Below the pieces are notes generated by a model. It was given only the letters and a program-made list of their open reading frames with translations. It was not told the DNA's origin and did no database searches. The position numbers and the translations under genes are program-made. A DNA stretch of 64,000 nt, from contig NZ_CP077062.1 in assembly GCF_019039255.1 (NCBI RefSeq), positions 3,534,001 through 3,598,000 on the forward strand, given 5' to 3'. Every line of letters starts with the position of its first letter. Positions within the stretch are counted from its first letter, which is position 1. Shown here in pieces: positions 32,213-40,592 of the stretch. The stretch comes from Nocardioides panacis. GTDB lineage: Bacteria > Actinomycetota > Actinomycetes > Propionibacteriales > Nocardioidaceae.

Positions 32213-34122
32213 ACCCACGCTCGCCGTCCGGCCTCGACGCCTTCCTCGACCCGGCCGCGCACGTGCTCCTCGTGCGGGACCCGGCCCTCGGGCCGGGAGA
32301 GGTCGCCGCGCTCGGCCGGTTCACCGCCCGCGCCGACCAGCGGTCGCTGACCTCCCCGATGACCGACGAGCTCGGCGCCGTGCTGGAGCAGGTCGACGCG
32401 GTGGTCGTCGTGGTCCGGGACCGGGTCGCGCTGCGCCGGGCCGTGGCGGCCGCGCAGGGCCTGCCGCGGGCCGAGCGGGTCGCCTGCGTGCTGCTCGAGC
32501 TCGTCGGCCAGCCGCCCACCCTGGTGCCGTCCCGCACGTGGCCGCGGCTCACGTCGCTGGCCGTGGACACCGCCGACGGCGGCGCACGGGTGCATGCCTC
32601 CTTCGCCGCGCCGGTCCCGGCCGGCCAGGTGCTGGCCGAGCTCGCGCGCCGCACCTCCCCCGCGCACCTGATGGCCCCGGGCTGGCCGGTGCTGGGCGCC
32701 CGGCTCGACCAGCCGCACCACTGGCCGCCGGGGGACGCGCTCGCGATCGTCGGCAGCGAGGCGGCGCTGCGCGACCCGGCCCCCGACGACACCGCGGACG
32801 TACTGCTGCTCGACACGCCGCCCGACGGCACGGCCGAAGCGCCGCACCCGGTCACCGGCCGGGTCCAGGTCACCCGGGTGCCCACCGGCACGCTCTCCCT
32901 GGGACCGCTCGACGACGTGGTGCTGAACCCGGTCGGGTTCAGCCGCCGGCCCACGGTCCCCGCGGCCCACCTGCGACCCCTCGCCGGCGGCCGGCACCTG
33001 CTCCAGGTCCGCGCCCCGGGCGCCACCGACGTCGTCGTCGACTCGCGCGCCGGACTCGGCGACGGCCACGTCGAGCAGCTGCGGCCCTACACCGGCGTGC
33101 ACGTCGACTGGGACGGCGGCGACGGCCCGGTGTCCTACGCCCGGGTGGTCGCCGGCCTGGCGATGGCCGGCGTGCCGCTGACCGCCGACCCGGTGCCGGC
33201 CTGGGCGCGGGCCCTGCTCGTGCCGGCGCTGGTCGCCGAGCTGGACCGGGACGCCGACCTCACCGACGACCTGGCCCGCGAGGTGCGCAGCATCCGGCTG
33301 CGCCGGGCCGCGCTGGCCGGGCACGGCGCCGGCGCCTGGCGCCGCGGGACGGCCGACACGGTCGACGTACGCCCGGAGCCGGCGACCCGGGTCTCGGTGC
33401 TGCTCACCACCCGGCGACCCGACATGCTCGAGCACGCCCTGCGCCAGGTGGGGCGCCAGCGGGGCGCGGACCTGGAGCTGCAGCTGACCACCCACGGCTT
33501 CGACGCCGACCCGGCGCTCCTGGCGGCGTTCGCCGAGCGGTCCGGCGTGCCGGTGACCGCGGTCGGCGCGCCCACGGACCGGTCGTTCGGCAACGTCCTG
33601 GACGACGCCGCCCGGCGGGCCTCGGGCGACGTGCTGCTGAAGATGGACGACGACGACTGGTACGGCCCGGACTTCGTCACCGACCTGCTGCTGGCCCGCG
33701 GCTACTCCGGTGCCGACCTGGTCGGCTGCCCGCCGGAGTTCCTGTTCGTCGAGCCGCTGTGGGTGACGGTGCGCCGCCGGGACGTCACCGAGCGCTACAC
33801 CTCGGTGGTGGCCGGCGGGACCATGATGGTGTCCCGGGAGGCGTACGCCGCGGTGGGCGGCTTCCGCGACACGCGCAAGTACGTCGACGCCAACTTGTTC
33901 CGCGCGCTGCGGGCCGCAGGAGGGACGATCTACCGGACGCACGGGCTCAACTACCTACTCCGCCGACAGTCCGCCGGGCACACCTGGGAGCCTGGACTCG
34001 GATACTTCGTGAGCCGGGGCCGATCCCGGCAGCAGTGGAGGGGCTTTCGGCCGAGTCCTCTGCTGGAGCACGAACCGACCGACCGGCCTGCACGGACGCC
34101 TCACGAGGAGCCCCCTGGATGA
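32209..34122 (+). CDS. GT2-type glycosyltransferase with long unassigned N-terminal region
   Basis: This is a 637-residue protein. Residues 1-385 have no domain I recognise, but the alternating strands and helices look folded and include several Asp-rich turns. About 390-600 is a GT-A glycosyltransferase: TRVSVLLTTRRPDMLEHALRQV, SFGNVLDDAARRASGDVLLKMDDDDWYGPDFV (metal-binding Asp cluster), GTMMVSREAYAAVGGF and RTHGLNYLLRRQ. The C-terminus is unstructured. The GTG overlaps the mini-ORF, and the TGA overlaps the start of the next glycosyltransferase (ATGA). The acceptor is unknown. Confidence 0.72.
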   Translation: MNPRSPSGLDAFLDPAAHVLLVRDPALGPGEVAALGRFTARADQRSLTSPMTDELGAVLEQVDAVVVVVRDRVALRRAVAAAQGLPRAERVACVLLELVGQPPTLVPSRTWPRLTSLAVDTADGGARVHASFAAPVPAGQVLAELARRTSPAHLMAPGWPVLGARLDQPHHWPPGDALAIVGSEAALRDPAPDDTADVLLLDTPPDGTAEAPHPVTGRVQVTRVPTGTLSLGPLDDVVLNPVGFSRRPTVPAAHLRPLAGGRHLLQVRAPGATDVVVDSRAGLGDGHVEQLRPYTGVHVDWDGGDGPVSYARVVAGLAMAGVPLTADPVPAWARALLVPALVAELDRDADLTDDLAREVRSIRLRRAALAGHGAGAWRRGTADTVDVRPEPATRVSVLLTTRRPDMLEHALRQVGRQRGADLELQLTTHGFDADPALLAAFAERSGVPVTAVGAPTDRSFGNVLDDAARRASGDVLLKMDDDDWYGPDFVTDLLLARGYSGADLVGCPPEFLFVEPLWVTVRRRDVTERYTSVVAGGTMMVSREAYAAVGGFRDTRKYVDANLFRALRAAGGTIYRTHGLNYLLRRQSAGHTWEPGLGYFVSRGRSRQQWRGFRPSPLLEHEPTDRPARTPHEEPPG

Positions 34123-35699
34123 CCGAGCAACCCGCACAGTCCCGAGTCTGGGGGAACGCGTGGCGTGACCTCACGCCACCGGTGCTCGGCGCCTGGAAGC
34201 CGGAGCTCTCCGTCAGCGTGGTCATCCCGGCCCACCAGGCCGCGGAGACGCTGCCCTACTGCCTGGCCGGCCTGGCCGCCCAGACCTACCCCGCCGAGCT
34301 GCTCCAGGTCGTCGTGGTCGACGACGGCAGCACGCCCGCGCTCCAGCTCCCCGAGCTGCGCCCGGAGAACACCAGCGTGCTGCGCACCTCGGAGTCCTGG
34401 GGCCGGGCGCACGCCTGCCGCCAGGGCGCCGAGTTCGCGGACGGGGACGTGATCCACTGGCTCGACTCCGACATGCTGCTGCACCACGACGAGGTCGAGG
34501 CGCAGCTGCGCTGGCACCACCTCGTCGACTACGCCGTGGTCCTCGGCCACAAGCTGTTCATGGACCCGGCCGAGGGCATGCCGTCGGTGCAGGACGCCTT
34601 CGAGGAGGTCCGGGCCGGACGGGCCGGCAAGCTCTTCGACGGCCGCTGGACGGCCACCCACGACTGGGTCGAGGAGTTCGTCGCCAAGCACGACGACCTG
34701 AACGCCTGCACGTTCCACGCCTACCTCGTGCACGTCGGCGCCAGCGCGTCGGTGCGCCGGGACTTCTACCTCACCACCGGCGGCCTGGACTCCACGCTCA
34801 AGCTCGGCGAGGACGTCGAGCTCGGCTACCGGCTCGCCCAGCGGGGCGCGCTGTTCGTCCCGGACCGCGAGGCGCGCTCCTGGCACCTCGGCCGCTCGAC
34901 CGTGATGCGCCGGCAGAACGAGGTCAACCGCTACAACCGGCCGTTCGTCACCGACCGGATCACCGACCTGCGGCACTGGCGCAAGAAGGGCCGCAGCTAC
35001 TCCGTCCCGTGGCTGCAGGCCGTCGTGGACACCCGCGGCGCGTCCTTCGAGGACGTGACCTACACCGTCGACGGGCTGCTCACCGGCAACGTGGCCGACC
35101 TCGAGGTCGTGCTGCTCGGGGACTGGACCCAGCACGGCGACGAGCGCCGTCCGCCCCTCGAGGACGCCCAGCTCGACGCCCGCATGCTGCACGCGGAGTA
35201 CGTCGGCGAGCCGCGGGTGCAGTTCGGCGCCGAGCTGTCGGCGACGGCGTACCCCGCCGCCTGGCGGCTGGTCGCCCCGGCCGGCTGGTCGCCGAGCCGC
35301 GACACGCTGCGGCGGATGACCCGGGAGGCCAACGGCCAGAACCGCGGCCTGCTGTCGGTGATGATGCCGGACGGCACCTCGGCCCGCTTCGAGCGCACCT
35401 CGACGTTCGCCCGGGCCCTGCTGCTGCGTGCCGAGGGCGAGGACCTCGACGACGTGGCCGACGGCGTCACCGGCTCCTGGTGGTACGACGGGCCCGAGGA
35501 GGGCTTCACGCACGTCTCGTCGCGCGTGGAGACCCCGACCGGCGACCTGACCCGGGCCGTCGCCCGGCCGATGCGCCACCCCGCCGCCACCGCCCCGCGG
35601 CCGGACGACGGCCCGGCGGACGGGCGCACCGACGACCGGCCGGGCGTCCGGCAGACCGCCCGTCGCGCGCTCGGAGCCGTGCGCCGCCGGTTGCGGTAG
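34119..35699 (+). CDS. GT2 family glycosyltransferase with C-terminal extension
   Basis: This is a 526-residue enzyme. A GT-A domain occupies about 30-290: [53 protein letters not shown] (DxD-type), [23 protein letters not shown] (catalytic acidic motif) and a following WHLGR. The C-terminal 200 residues resemble a small beta-rich domain found after such GTs. GAGGAG lies nine bases before the ATG, which overlaps the preceding gene's stop. nuoD follows after seven bases on the same strand, so the orphan nuoD may be read through from here. Confidence 0.86.
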   Translation: MTEQPAQSRVWGNAWRDLTPPVLGAWKPELSVSVVIPAHQAAETLPYCLAGLAAQTYPAELLQVVVVDDGSTPALQLPELRPENTSVLRTSESWGRAHACRQGAEFADGDVIHWLDSDMLLHHDEVEAQLRWHHLVDYAVVLGHKLFMDPAEGMPSVQDAFEEVRAGRAGKLFDGRWTATHDWVEEFVAKHDDLNACTFHAYLVHVGASASVRRDFYLTTGGLDSTLKLGEDVELGYRLAQRGALFVPDREARSWHLGRSTVMRRQNEVNRYNRPFVTDRITDLRHWRKKGRSYSVPWLQAVVDTRGASFEDVTYTVDGLLTGNVADLEVVLLGDWTQHGDERRPPLEDAQLDARMLHAEYVGEPRVQFGAELSATAYPAAWRLVAPAGWSPSRDTLRRMTREANGQNRGLLSVMMPDGTSARFERTSTFARALLLRAEGEDLDDVADGVTGSWWYDGPEEGFTHVSSRVETPTGDLTRAVARPMRHPAATAPRPDDGPADGRTDDRPGVRQTARRALGAVRRRLR

Positions 35700-35706
35700 T
35701 GCGAGG

Positions 35707-36916
35707 ATGACGCGCGTGGCCGGACAGGAGCAGGTGACCGTCGGCATCGGTGCCGGTGCGGCCGGGCTGTCCGGGCACGAGCGCGGCGGCACCAGCGGGC
35801 TCGCCACCCAGGACATGGTCCTGAACATCGGGCCCCAGCACCCGGCCACGCACGGCGTGCTCCGGTTGCGGCTCACCCTCGACGGCGAGCGGATCGTCGA
35901 CTGCGAGCCGATCGTCGGCTACATGCACCGCGGCGTCGAGAAGCTCTTCGAGGTCCGCGACTACCGGCAGATCATCGTGCTGGCCAACCGGCACGACTGG
36001 CTCTCGGCGTTCTCCTCCGAGCTCGGCGTGGTGCTGGCGGTCGAGCGGATGCTCGGCATGGAGGTGCCCGAGCGGGCCACCTGGACGCGCACCCTGCTGG
36101 CCGAGCTGAACCGGGTGCTCAACCACCTGATGTTCCTCGGCTCGTACCCCATCGAGCTCGGCGCGATCACGCCGATCTTCTACGCCTTCCGCGAGCGCGA
36201 GACGATCCAGGCCGTGATGGAGGAGGTCTCCGGGGGGCCGGATGCACTACATGTTCAACCGGGTGGGCGGCCTCAAGGAGGACCTGCCGGCGGGCTGGCT
36301 GGACCGGGTCGCCGACGCGGTCACGGCGGTCGGCAACCGGCTCTCCCAGATCGAGGACCTGATCTTCGGCAACGAGATCTTCCAGGCCCGCACCCGCGGC
36401 GTCGGGGTGCTCTCGCCGGCCCTGGTCGACGCGTACGGCGTCAGCGGCCCGATCGCCCGGGCGTCCGGCGTGGACTTCGACCTGCGCCGCGACGAGCCCT
36501 ACCTCGCCTACGACGCGCTGCTGGCCGACGGGTCGCTGCAGGTCGCGGTCCGCGAGGACGGCGACTGCTACTCCCGGTTCGGGCTGCTGCTGGACCAGGT
36601 GAAGGTGTCCCTGGACGTGGCCGAGGCGTGCGTCGACCGGCTGCGCTCCCTGGAGCGGGGGCCGGTGAACGTCCGGCTGCCGAAGATCCTCAAGGTGCCC
36701 GAGGGGGCGACGTACTGCTGGACGGAGAACCCGCTCGGCATCAACGGCTACTACCTGGTCTCGCGCGGGGAGAAGACCCCCTGGCGGATGAAGCTGCGCA
36801 GCGCCTCGTTCAACAACATCGCGGTCCTGCCCGAGGTGCTGGAGGGCTGTCTCGTGGCGGACATGGTCGCGATCCTGGGCTCGATGTTCTTCGTGGTCGG
36901 GGACATCGACAAGTGA
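35707..36916 (+). CDS. nuoD: NADH-quinone oxidoreductase subunit D homologue, stand-alone (frameshifted as given)
   Basis: NuoD (49-kDa subunit) lines the quinone site of complex I. With one base removed from the six-G run at 36232-36237 the frame joins EEVSGG to [19 protein letters not shown], giving 402 residues. These carry the conserved [31 protein letters not shown], the His/Tyr quinone-pocket region, [22 protein letters not shown] and the canonical C-terminus FFVVGDIDK. No other nuo gene is present, so this is a second, orphan copy. Actinobacteria are known to carry such extra nuoD genes. GTG 35716 is an alternative start. Confidence 0.85.
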
Positions 36917-36966
36917 GTCCCGACCGGTCCGACCCCCGGCACCGGGCTCGACCACCCGGGGACCGA

Positions 36967-36972
36967 TAGGGT
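36967..36972 (+). promoter_or_regulatory. Leaderless -10 element (TAGGGT) for the GT4 gene
   Basis: TAGGGT, six bases, then GTG 36979. No ribosome-binding site. Confidence 0.6.
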
Positions 36973-36978
36973 CTGCCC

Positions 36979-38847
36979 GTGCCGTCGACTGAGCTGCCCA
37001 CGGGCCGCTACCTGAGCTGCCCCATCGACCTGAGCCCGGATGCCGGCGGTCAGACGCGCGCGATGCTGATGCGCAACCGGATCTTCGTCACCGAGGGCGG
37101 GGTCAAGCCCGTGGTGGCCACCTTCAACGCCCGCACCGACCTGCCCGAGCGGCGGGCGATGCTGCTCGAGCGCGGGCTGCTGCTGCCGGAGATCAGCACG
37201 CCGAACATCTACGAGCACTACCGGAACAACCCCTGGGAGGACGAGGAGCCGGGCGGCGAGCAGCTGCCCGACCTCTCCGCGCACACCGCGACCCAGGAGT
37301 TCTTCCCCGACGGCACGCCGTTCCGCACGGTCTACCGCTCCGACCCCTCGAAGGGCTCGGTCTTCGACTACCACCGCGCGGACGGGTCGACGTACCTCCG
37401 CCTGCCGAGCTTCGTGTTCAAGGAGCCGGAGACGTGGCCGAGCTCGATCCAGCGGGTCGGGCCGGACGGCGCGGTGCTCGGCGAGTTCAAGTCGGTCGGC
37501 CAGTGGTTCAAGCGGTTCGTCCGGCACCTCAGCGGCGACGAGCGGACCTTCGTGTTCGTCGACTCGCGGTTCAGCGTGCAGCACCTGGTGCCGATGCGGG
37601 CCAAGAACGTGCACGTGGTCTACGTCCTGCACAACATCCACGTCGCTCCCCCGCGGCTGTGGAGCTCGGAGCTGTCCGACATCTACGGACGGCTGGTCGG
37701 CAAGGTCGACGACGTCGACGCGTTCGTGACGCTGACCGCCCGCCAGCAGGACGACATCGCGCAGCGCCGCGGCCGGACCACCAACCTGTTCGTCGTGCCC
37801 AACCCGGTGGACATGCCCGACCGGGCGCCGGACCTGCCGCCCCGCGACCCGCACCGGGTCACCGTGGTGGCCCGGCTCGAGAAGCAGAAGCGCCTCGGGC
37901 ACGCGATCCGGGCCTTCGCCCTGGCCGCCCAGCGGGTGCCCGAGGCACGGCTGGACATCTACGGCGCCGGCAGCCAGCTGTCGGTGCTCGAGCAGGTCGC
38001 CGCCAAGCACGGCGTCTCCGACTCGGTCACCCTGCACGGGCACGACCCGCGGGCCCGGGACGCGCTCTGGAGCTCCAGCGCGTTCCTGATGACCAGCCTG
38101 TTCGAGGGCTACCCGCTGTCCACGCTGGAGAGCCTCAGCCACGGTTGCCCGGTGATCAGCTACGACATCAAGTACGGCCCCCGCGAGCAGATCAGCGAGG
38201 GCGTCGACGGCTTCCTCGTGCCGGCCGGCGGGGTCCGGCAGATGGCCGACCGGATCGTCACCATGCTCACCTCCCCGGAGCTCGTCGCGCGGATGAGCGA
38301 GGCGGCCCGGGAGAAGGCCCGCCACCACGGGCACGGCCGGTTCCTCGACGAGTGGCGCCAGGTGCTCGAGCAGGTCGTCGAGCTCGCGCCGCTGCGCACC
38401 CACCTCGAGGACGTCCGGCTCGACGTGACCCGCCTGGAGACCGCGGAGCCGGGCCTGCGCGGTCGGCTGTCCCGCCGGCCCCTGCCGGCGCACGCGACCC
38501 GCGACGCGGTGCTCCGCTTCGCCGGCGAGCTGCACGTCACCGGCCGCAGCAAGCAGTCCTCCCTGGACGACGCCGAGATCACGCTGACCGCGGTGCACGC
38601 AGCGAGCGGGTACAGCGTCGACCTGCCGGTGACGGCCACCCGGTCCGCCGACGGGTTCACGGTGTCCGCGGAGGTCCCGCTCAAGGACGCCTTCGGGGAC
38701 GAGCGGCTCGACGACGTGCGGCTGCGGCTGCGGCTCGTCTGGCAGAACAGCTCCTGGGAGACGCAGCTCTCCCGCCCGGCCGGGGACGACGACGGCGTCG
38801 AGGTGGGCTACACCGCCGACGGCGCCGTACGCCTCAGCCTCCGCTGA
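36979..38847 (+). CDS. GT4 glycosyltransferase, TagE-like (poly(glycerol-phosphate) glucosyltransferase family)
   Basis: This is a 622-residue GT-B enzyme. The N-terminal half has SPDAGGQTRAMLMRNRIF and VVYVLHNIHVAP. The C-terminal donor domain has VVARLEKQKRLGHAIRAFA, LFEGYPLSTLESLSHGCPVISYD (the E-x7-E motif) and GVDGFLVPAGG. It is followed by about 110 residues with beta-rich character. The N-terminal extension and QTRAMLMRNRIF resemble TagE, which attaches glucose to glycerol-phosphate teichoic acid. This fits the two polymerase-like genes nearby. It is the only gene here with this fold. Its last 14 bases overlap the convergent sulfotransferase gene. Confidence 0.86.
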   Translation: MPSTELPTGRYLSCPIDLSPDAGGQTRAMLMRNRIFVTEGGVKPVVATFNARTDLPERRAMLLERGLLLPEISTPNIYEHYRNNPWEDEEPGGEQLPDLSAHTATQEFFPDGTPFRTVYRSDPSKGSVFDYHRADGSTYLRLPSFVFKEPETWPSSIQRVGPDGAVLGEFKSVGQWFKRFVRHLSGDERTFVFVDSRFSVQHLVPMRAKNVHVVYVLHNIHVAPPRLWSSELSDIYGRLVGKVDDVDAFVTLTARQQDDIAQRRGRTTNLFVVPNPVDMPDRAPDLPPRDPHRVTVVARLEKQKRLGHAIRAFALAAQRVPEARLDIYGAGSQLSVLEQVAAKHGVSDSVTLHGHDPRARDALWSSSAFLMTSLFEGYPLSTLESLSHGCPVISYDIKYGPREQISEGVDGFLVPAGGVRQMADRIVTMLTSPELVARMSEAAREKARHHGHGRFLDEWRQVLEQVVELAPLRTHLEDVRLDVTRLETAEPGLRGRLSRRPLPAHATRDAVLRFAGELHVTGRSKQSSLDDAEITLTAVHAASGYSVDLPVTATRSADGFTVSAEVPLKDAFGDERLDDVRLRLRLVWQNSSWETQLSRPAGDDDGVEVGYTADGAVRLSLR

Positions 38848-39844
38848 CCCCGGGAAGCGCCCGGCGGACGATCCGGCCGGCCCGGCCGCGCACCCGCTGC
38901 AGCGTGCTGCGCTGGGCCGGGACCGCGGGCGGCCGGGCGCGGAGCCGGGTCCGCAGCTCCCGGATCGTCGCGCGCTGACGGGCGTGCGACTCGAGCAGCA
39001 GCCGGTAGAGGTCCCCGATCCGCTCGCCGCGCTCCGCGAGCCGGCCGATCTCGGCCAGCTCGGCGCCGGAGTACTCCGAGGAAGCCAGTCCCCTGGGTAC
39101 GACCTCGGGGTAGCCGAACTGCTCGAAGTCGGCCGCGTAGTGCCGCCCGACCACGTCGACCACCTCGGGGGTGAACAGCGCCTCGACCGGCGCCAGAGGC
39201 GTCTCGTTGCTGCGCCGCAGGACCGGCATCCGCTCCAGGCCCAGCGGCTTCAGGTGGGCCTCGAGGTCGCTCATCAGCTCGCCGAACTCGGCGGTCTGGT
39301 AGACCCGGCTGTAGGGCACCCGGTCGGGGCGGAGCAGCCGGGACTGGGAGCGGAAGTGCCGGTCGTGGAAGATCGGCGCCGTCGGGTCGGCCGCGAGGCT
39401 CCGCACGAACGTGTGGAAGTCCTCGACCACGTCGCTGGTGGAGGTCGGGATCCGCGGCCAGGTCGCCTCGGGGAAGTGCTTGGCGAAGTGCGGCTCGTGC
39501 AGCAGGAACTTCGACTGCCAGCCCGACCACAGCCGGGCGGCGGGGTGCCGGACGACGGCGAAGACGAACCAGCCGTTCTCCGCGGTGATCTGCGCCAGCT
39601 CCTCGTCGTCGAGCTCGTGCAGCATCGGGGTGCGCTGCCACCGGGACCGGTGGTGGATGGTCATCGAGCGCGAGGTCTCCGCGCTGGGCGTCTCGTAGAA
39701 GTGCTCGGGGTCCTCCTCCTGGAGGTCCGCGACCAGCCACTTGAGGCTCGTGCAGGCGGCCTTGGGGACCGACACGTAGACGGTCTTCCACCGCCGCATC
39801 ACGTACGTCGCGGTCTTGTTCGGGGGCAGTCCGGTGCGCTGCAT
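38834..39844 (-). CDS. Sulfotransferase, family 2 type
   Basis: This 336-residue cytoplasmic sulfotransferase uses PAPS as donor. It has the 5'-phosphosulfate loop VYVSVPKAACTSLKWL and the 3'-phosphate site VVRHPAARLWSGW. It belongs to the HNK-1/chondroitin-type family that sulfates glycans. The C-terminal 80 residues are Arg/Ala-rich and helical. It is the last of three genes read from 43801; four bases separate it from the methyltransferase. The ATG at 39844 is preceded by GAGAGG. A sulfated or sulfated-and-methylated glycopolymer is implied, but PAPS synthesis genes are not in view. Confidence 0.88.
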   Translation of the reverse strand: MQRTGLPPNKTATYVMRRWKTVYVSVPKAACTSLKWLVADLQEEDPEHFYETPSAETSRSMTIHHRSRWQRTPMLHELDDEELAQITAENGWFVFAVVRHPAARLWSGWQSKFLLHEPHFAKHFPEATWPRIPTSTSDVVEDFHTFVRSLAADPTAPIFHDRHFRSQSRLLRPDRVPYSRVYQTAEFGELMSDLEAHLKPLGLERMPVLRRSNETPLAPVEALFTPEVVDVVGRHYAADFEQFGYPEVVPRGLASSEYSGAELAEIGRLAERGERIGDLYRLLLESHARQRATIRELRTRLRARPPAVPAQRSTLQRVRGRAGRIVRRALPGVSGG

Positions 39845-39848
39845 CGGG

Positions 39849-40592
39849 TCAGCCTCTCGGTCGTCGGGCCCGGCCGGCGATCCGGCTGAGCAGCGTGGGG
39901 GCCGGCGCGGTCGCCGGCTCCGTGCGTCGGGCGAGCTGGTCTCCCAGGGTGCGGGCGCGGTAGCCGCCGGCGAGGTCCACGAAGGCGTGCTCGCCCCCGG
40001 TGACCTTCTGCATGAGGAACTGCCGGTGCGGCAGGGCGTAGATGCGGGCCCCGACCGCCTCGGCGAAGTACACCGCGAACGGGAAGACGAGGGTGGGCTC
40101 GAACGTCCGGTCGTGCTGGAAGATCGTCCGGCAGAAGTCGTCGCCGGCCAGGAACCCGCCCTCGCGGATCTTCGGGTAGAGGCTGACCAGGTCGACAGTG
40201 ACCCCGCGCAGCGTGTGGTCGCCGTCGACGTAGGCGAGGTCCAGGGAGGCGTCCGGGATCCGGTCCACGACCTCGAGCGTCTTGCCGCGCAGCACCACCC
40301 GGCGGTCCGCGTGCGCGGCGGTCCGCTCGAGGGTCTCGGCGTGGAACCGCTCGAAGGCGGCATCCTTGCGGTTGGCGGGCTTGTTCCAGTCGTCGAGGTG
40401 CCGCCACGGGTCGACCAGGTAGTAGCGCTCGATCCCCGGGCAGTCGTCGAGCATCCGCTGGGCGAAGGCACCCCGGTAGACGCCGACCTCCACGACGGTG
40501 CGGATCGACTGCTGCTGCACGAAGTCGACCCAGAGGTCCATGCGGGTGGGTGCCTGGGCCAGGGCCCGGACCGCGGTCTCGTCGAACGTCAT
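39849..40592 (-). CDS. Class I SAM-dependent methyltransferase (Methyltransf_24 type)
   Basis: This 247-residue enzyme has IRTVVEVGVYRGAFAQRML (motif I), DPWRHLDDW (after motif II), LAYVDGDHTLRGVTVDLVSLYP (metal/SAM-binding acidic motif) and GGFLAGDDF. Members methylate hydroxyls of sugars or polyketides. It overlaps the giant GT at its 5' end (ATGA) and is followed within four bases by the sulfotransferase. It probably methylates a sugar of the same polymer. Confidence 0.88.
   Translation of the reverse strand: MTFDETAVRALAQAPTRMDLWVDFVQQQSIRTVVEVGVYRGAFAQRMLDDCPGIERYYLVDPWRHLDDWNKPANRKDAAFERFHAETLERTAAHADRRVVLRGKTLEVVDRIPDASLDLAYVDGDHTLRGVTVDLVSLYPKIREGGFLAGDDFCRTIFQHDRTFEPTLVFPFAVYFAEAVGARIYALPHRQFLMQKVTGGEHAFVDLAGGYRARTLGDQLARRTEPATAPAPTLLSRIAGRARRPRG

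Noticed and set aside
32121-34118. Extension of the second GT upstream to 32121
   Set aside because: The frame before ATG 34119 is a shadow of the first GT; the ATG has a good ribosome-binding site and an ATGA overlap.
18172-36237. Programmed ribosomal frameshifting at the G6/C6 runs
   Set aside because: Shifts occur in both directions, there is no shared slippery heptamer or following stimulatory hairpin, and unrelated genes are affected.
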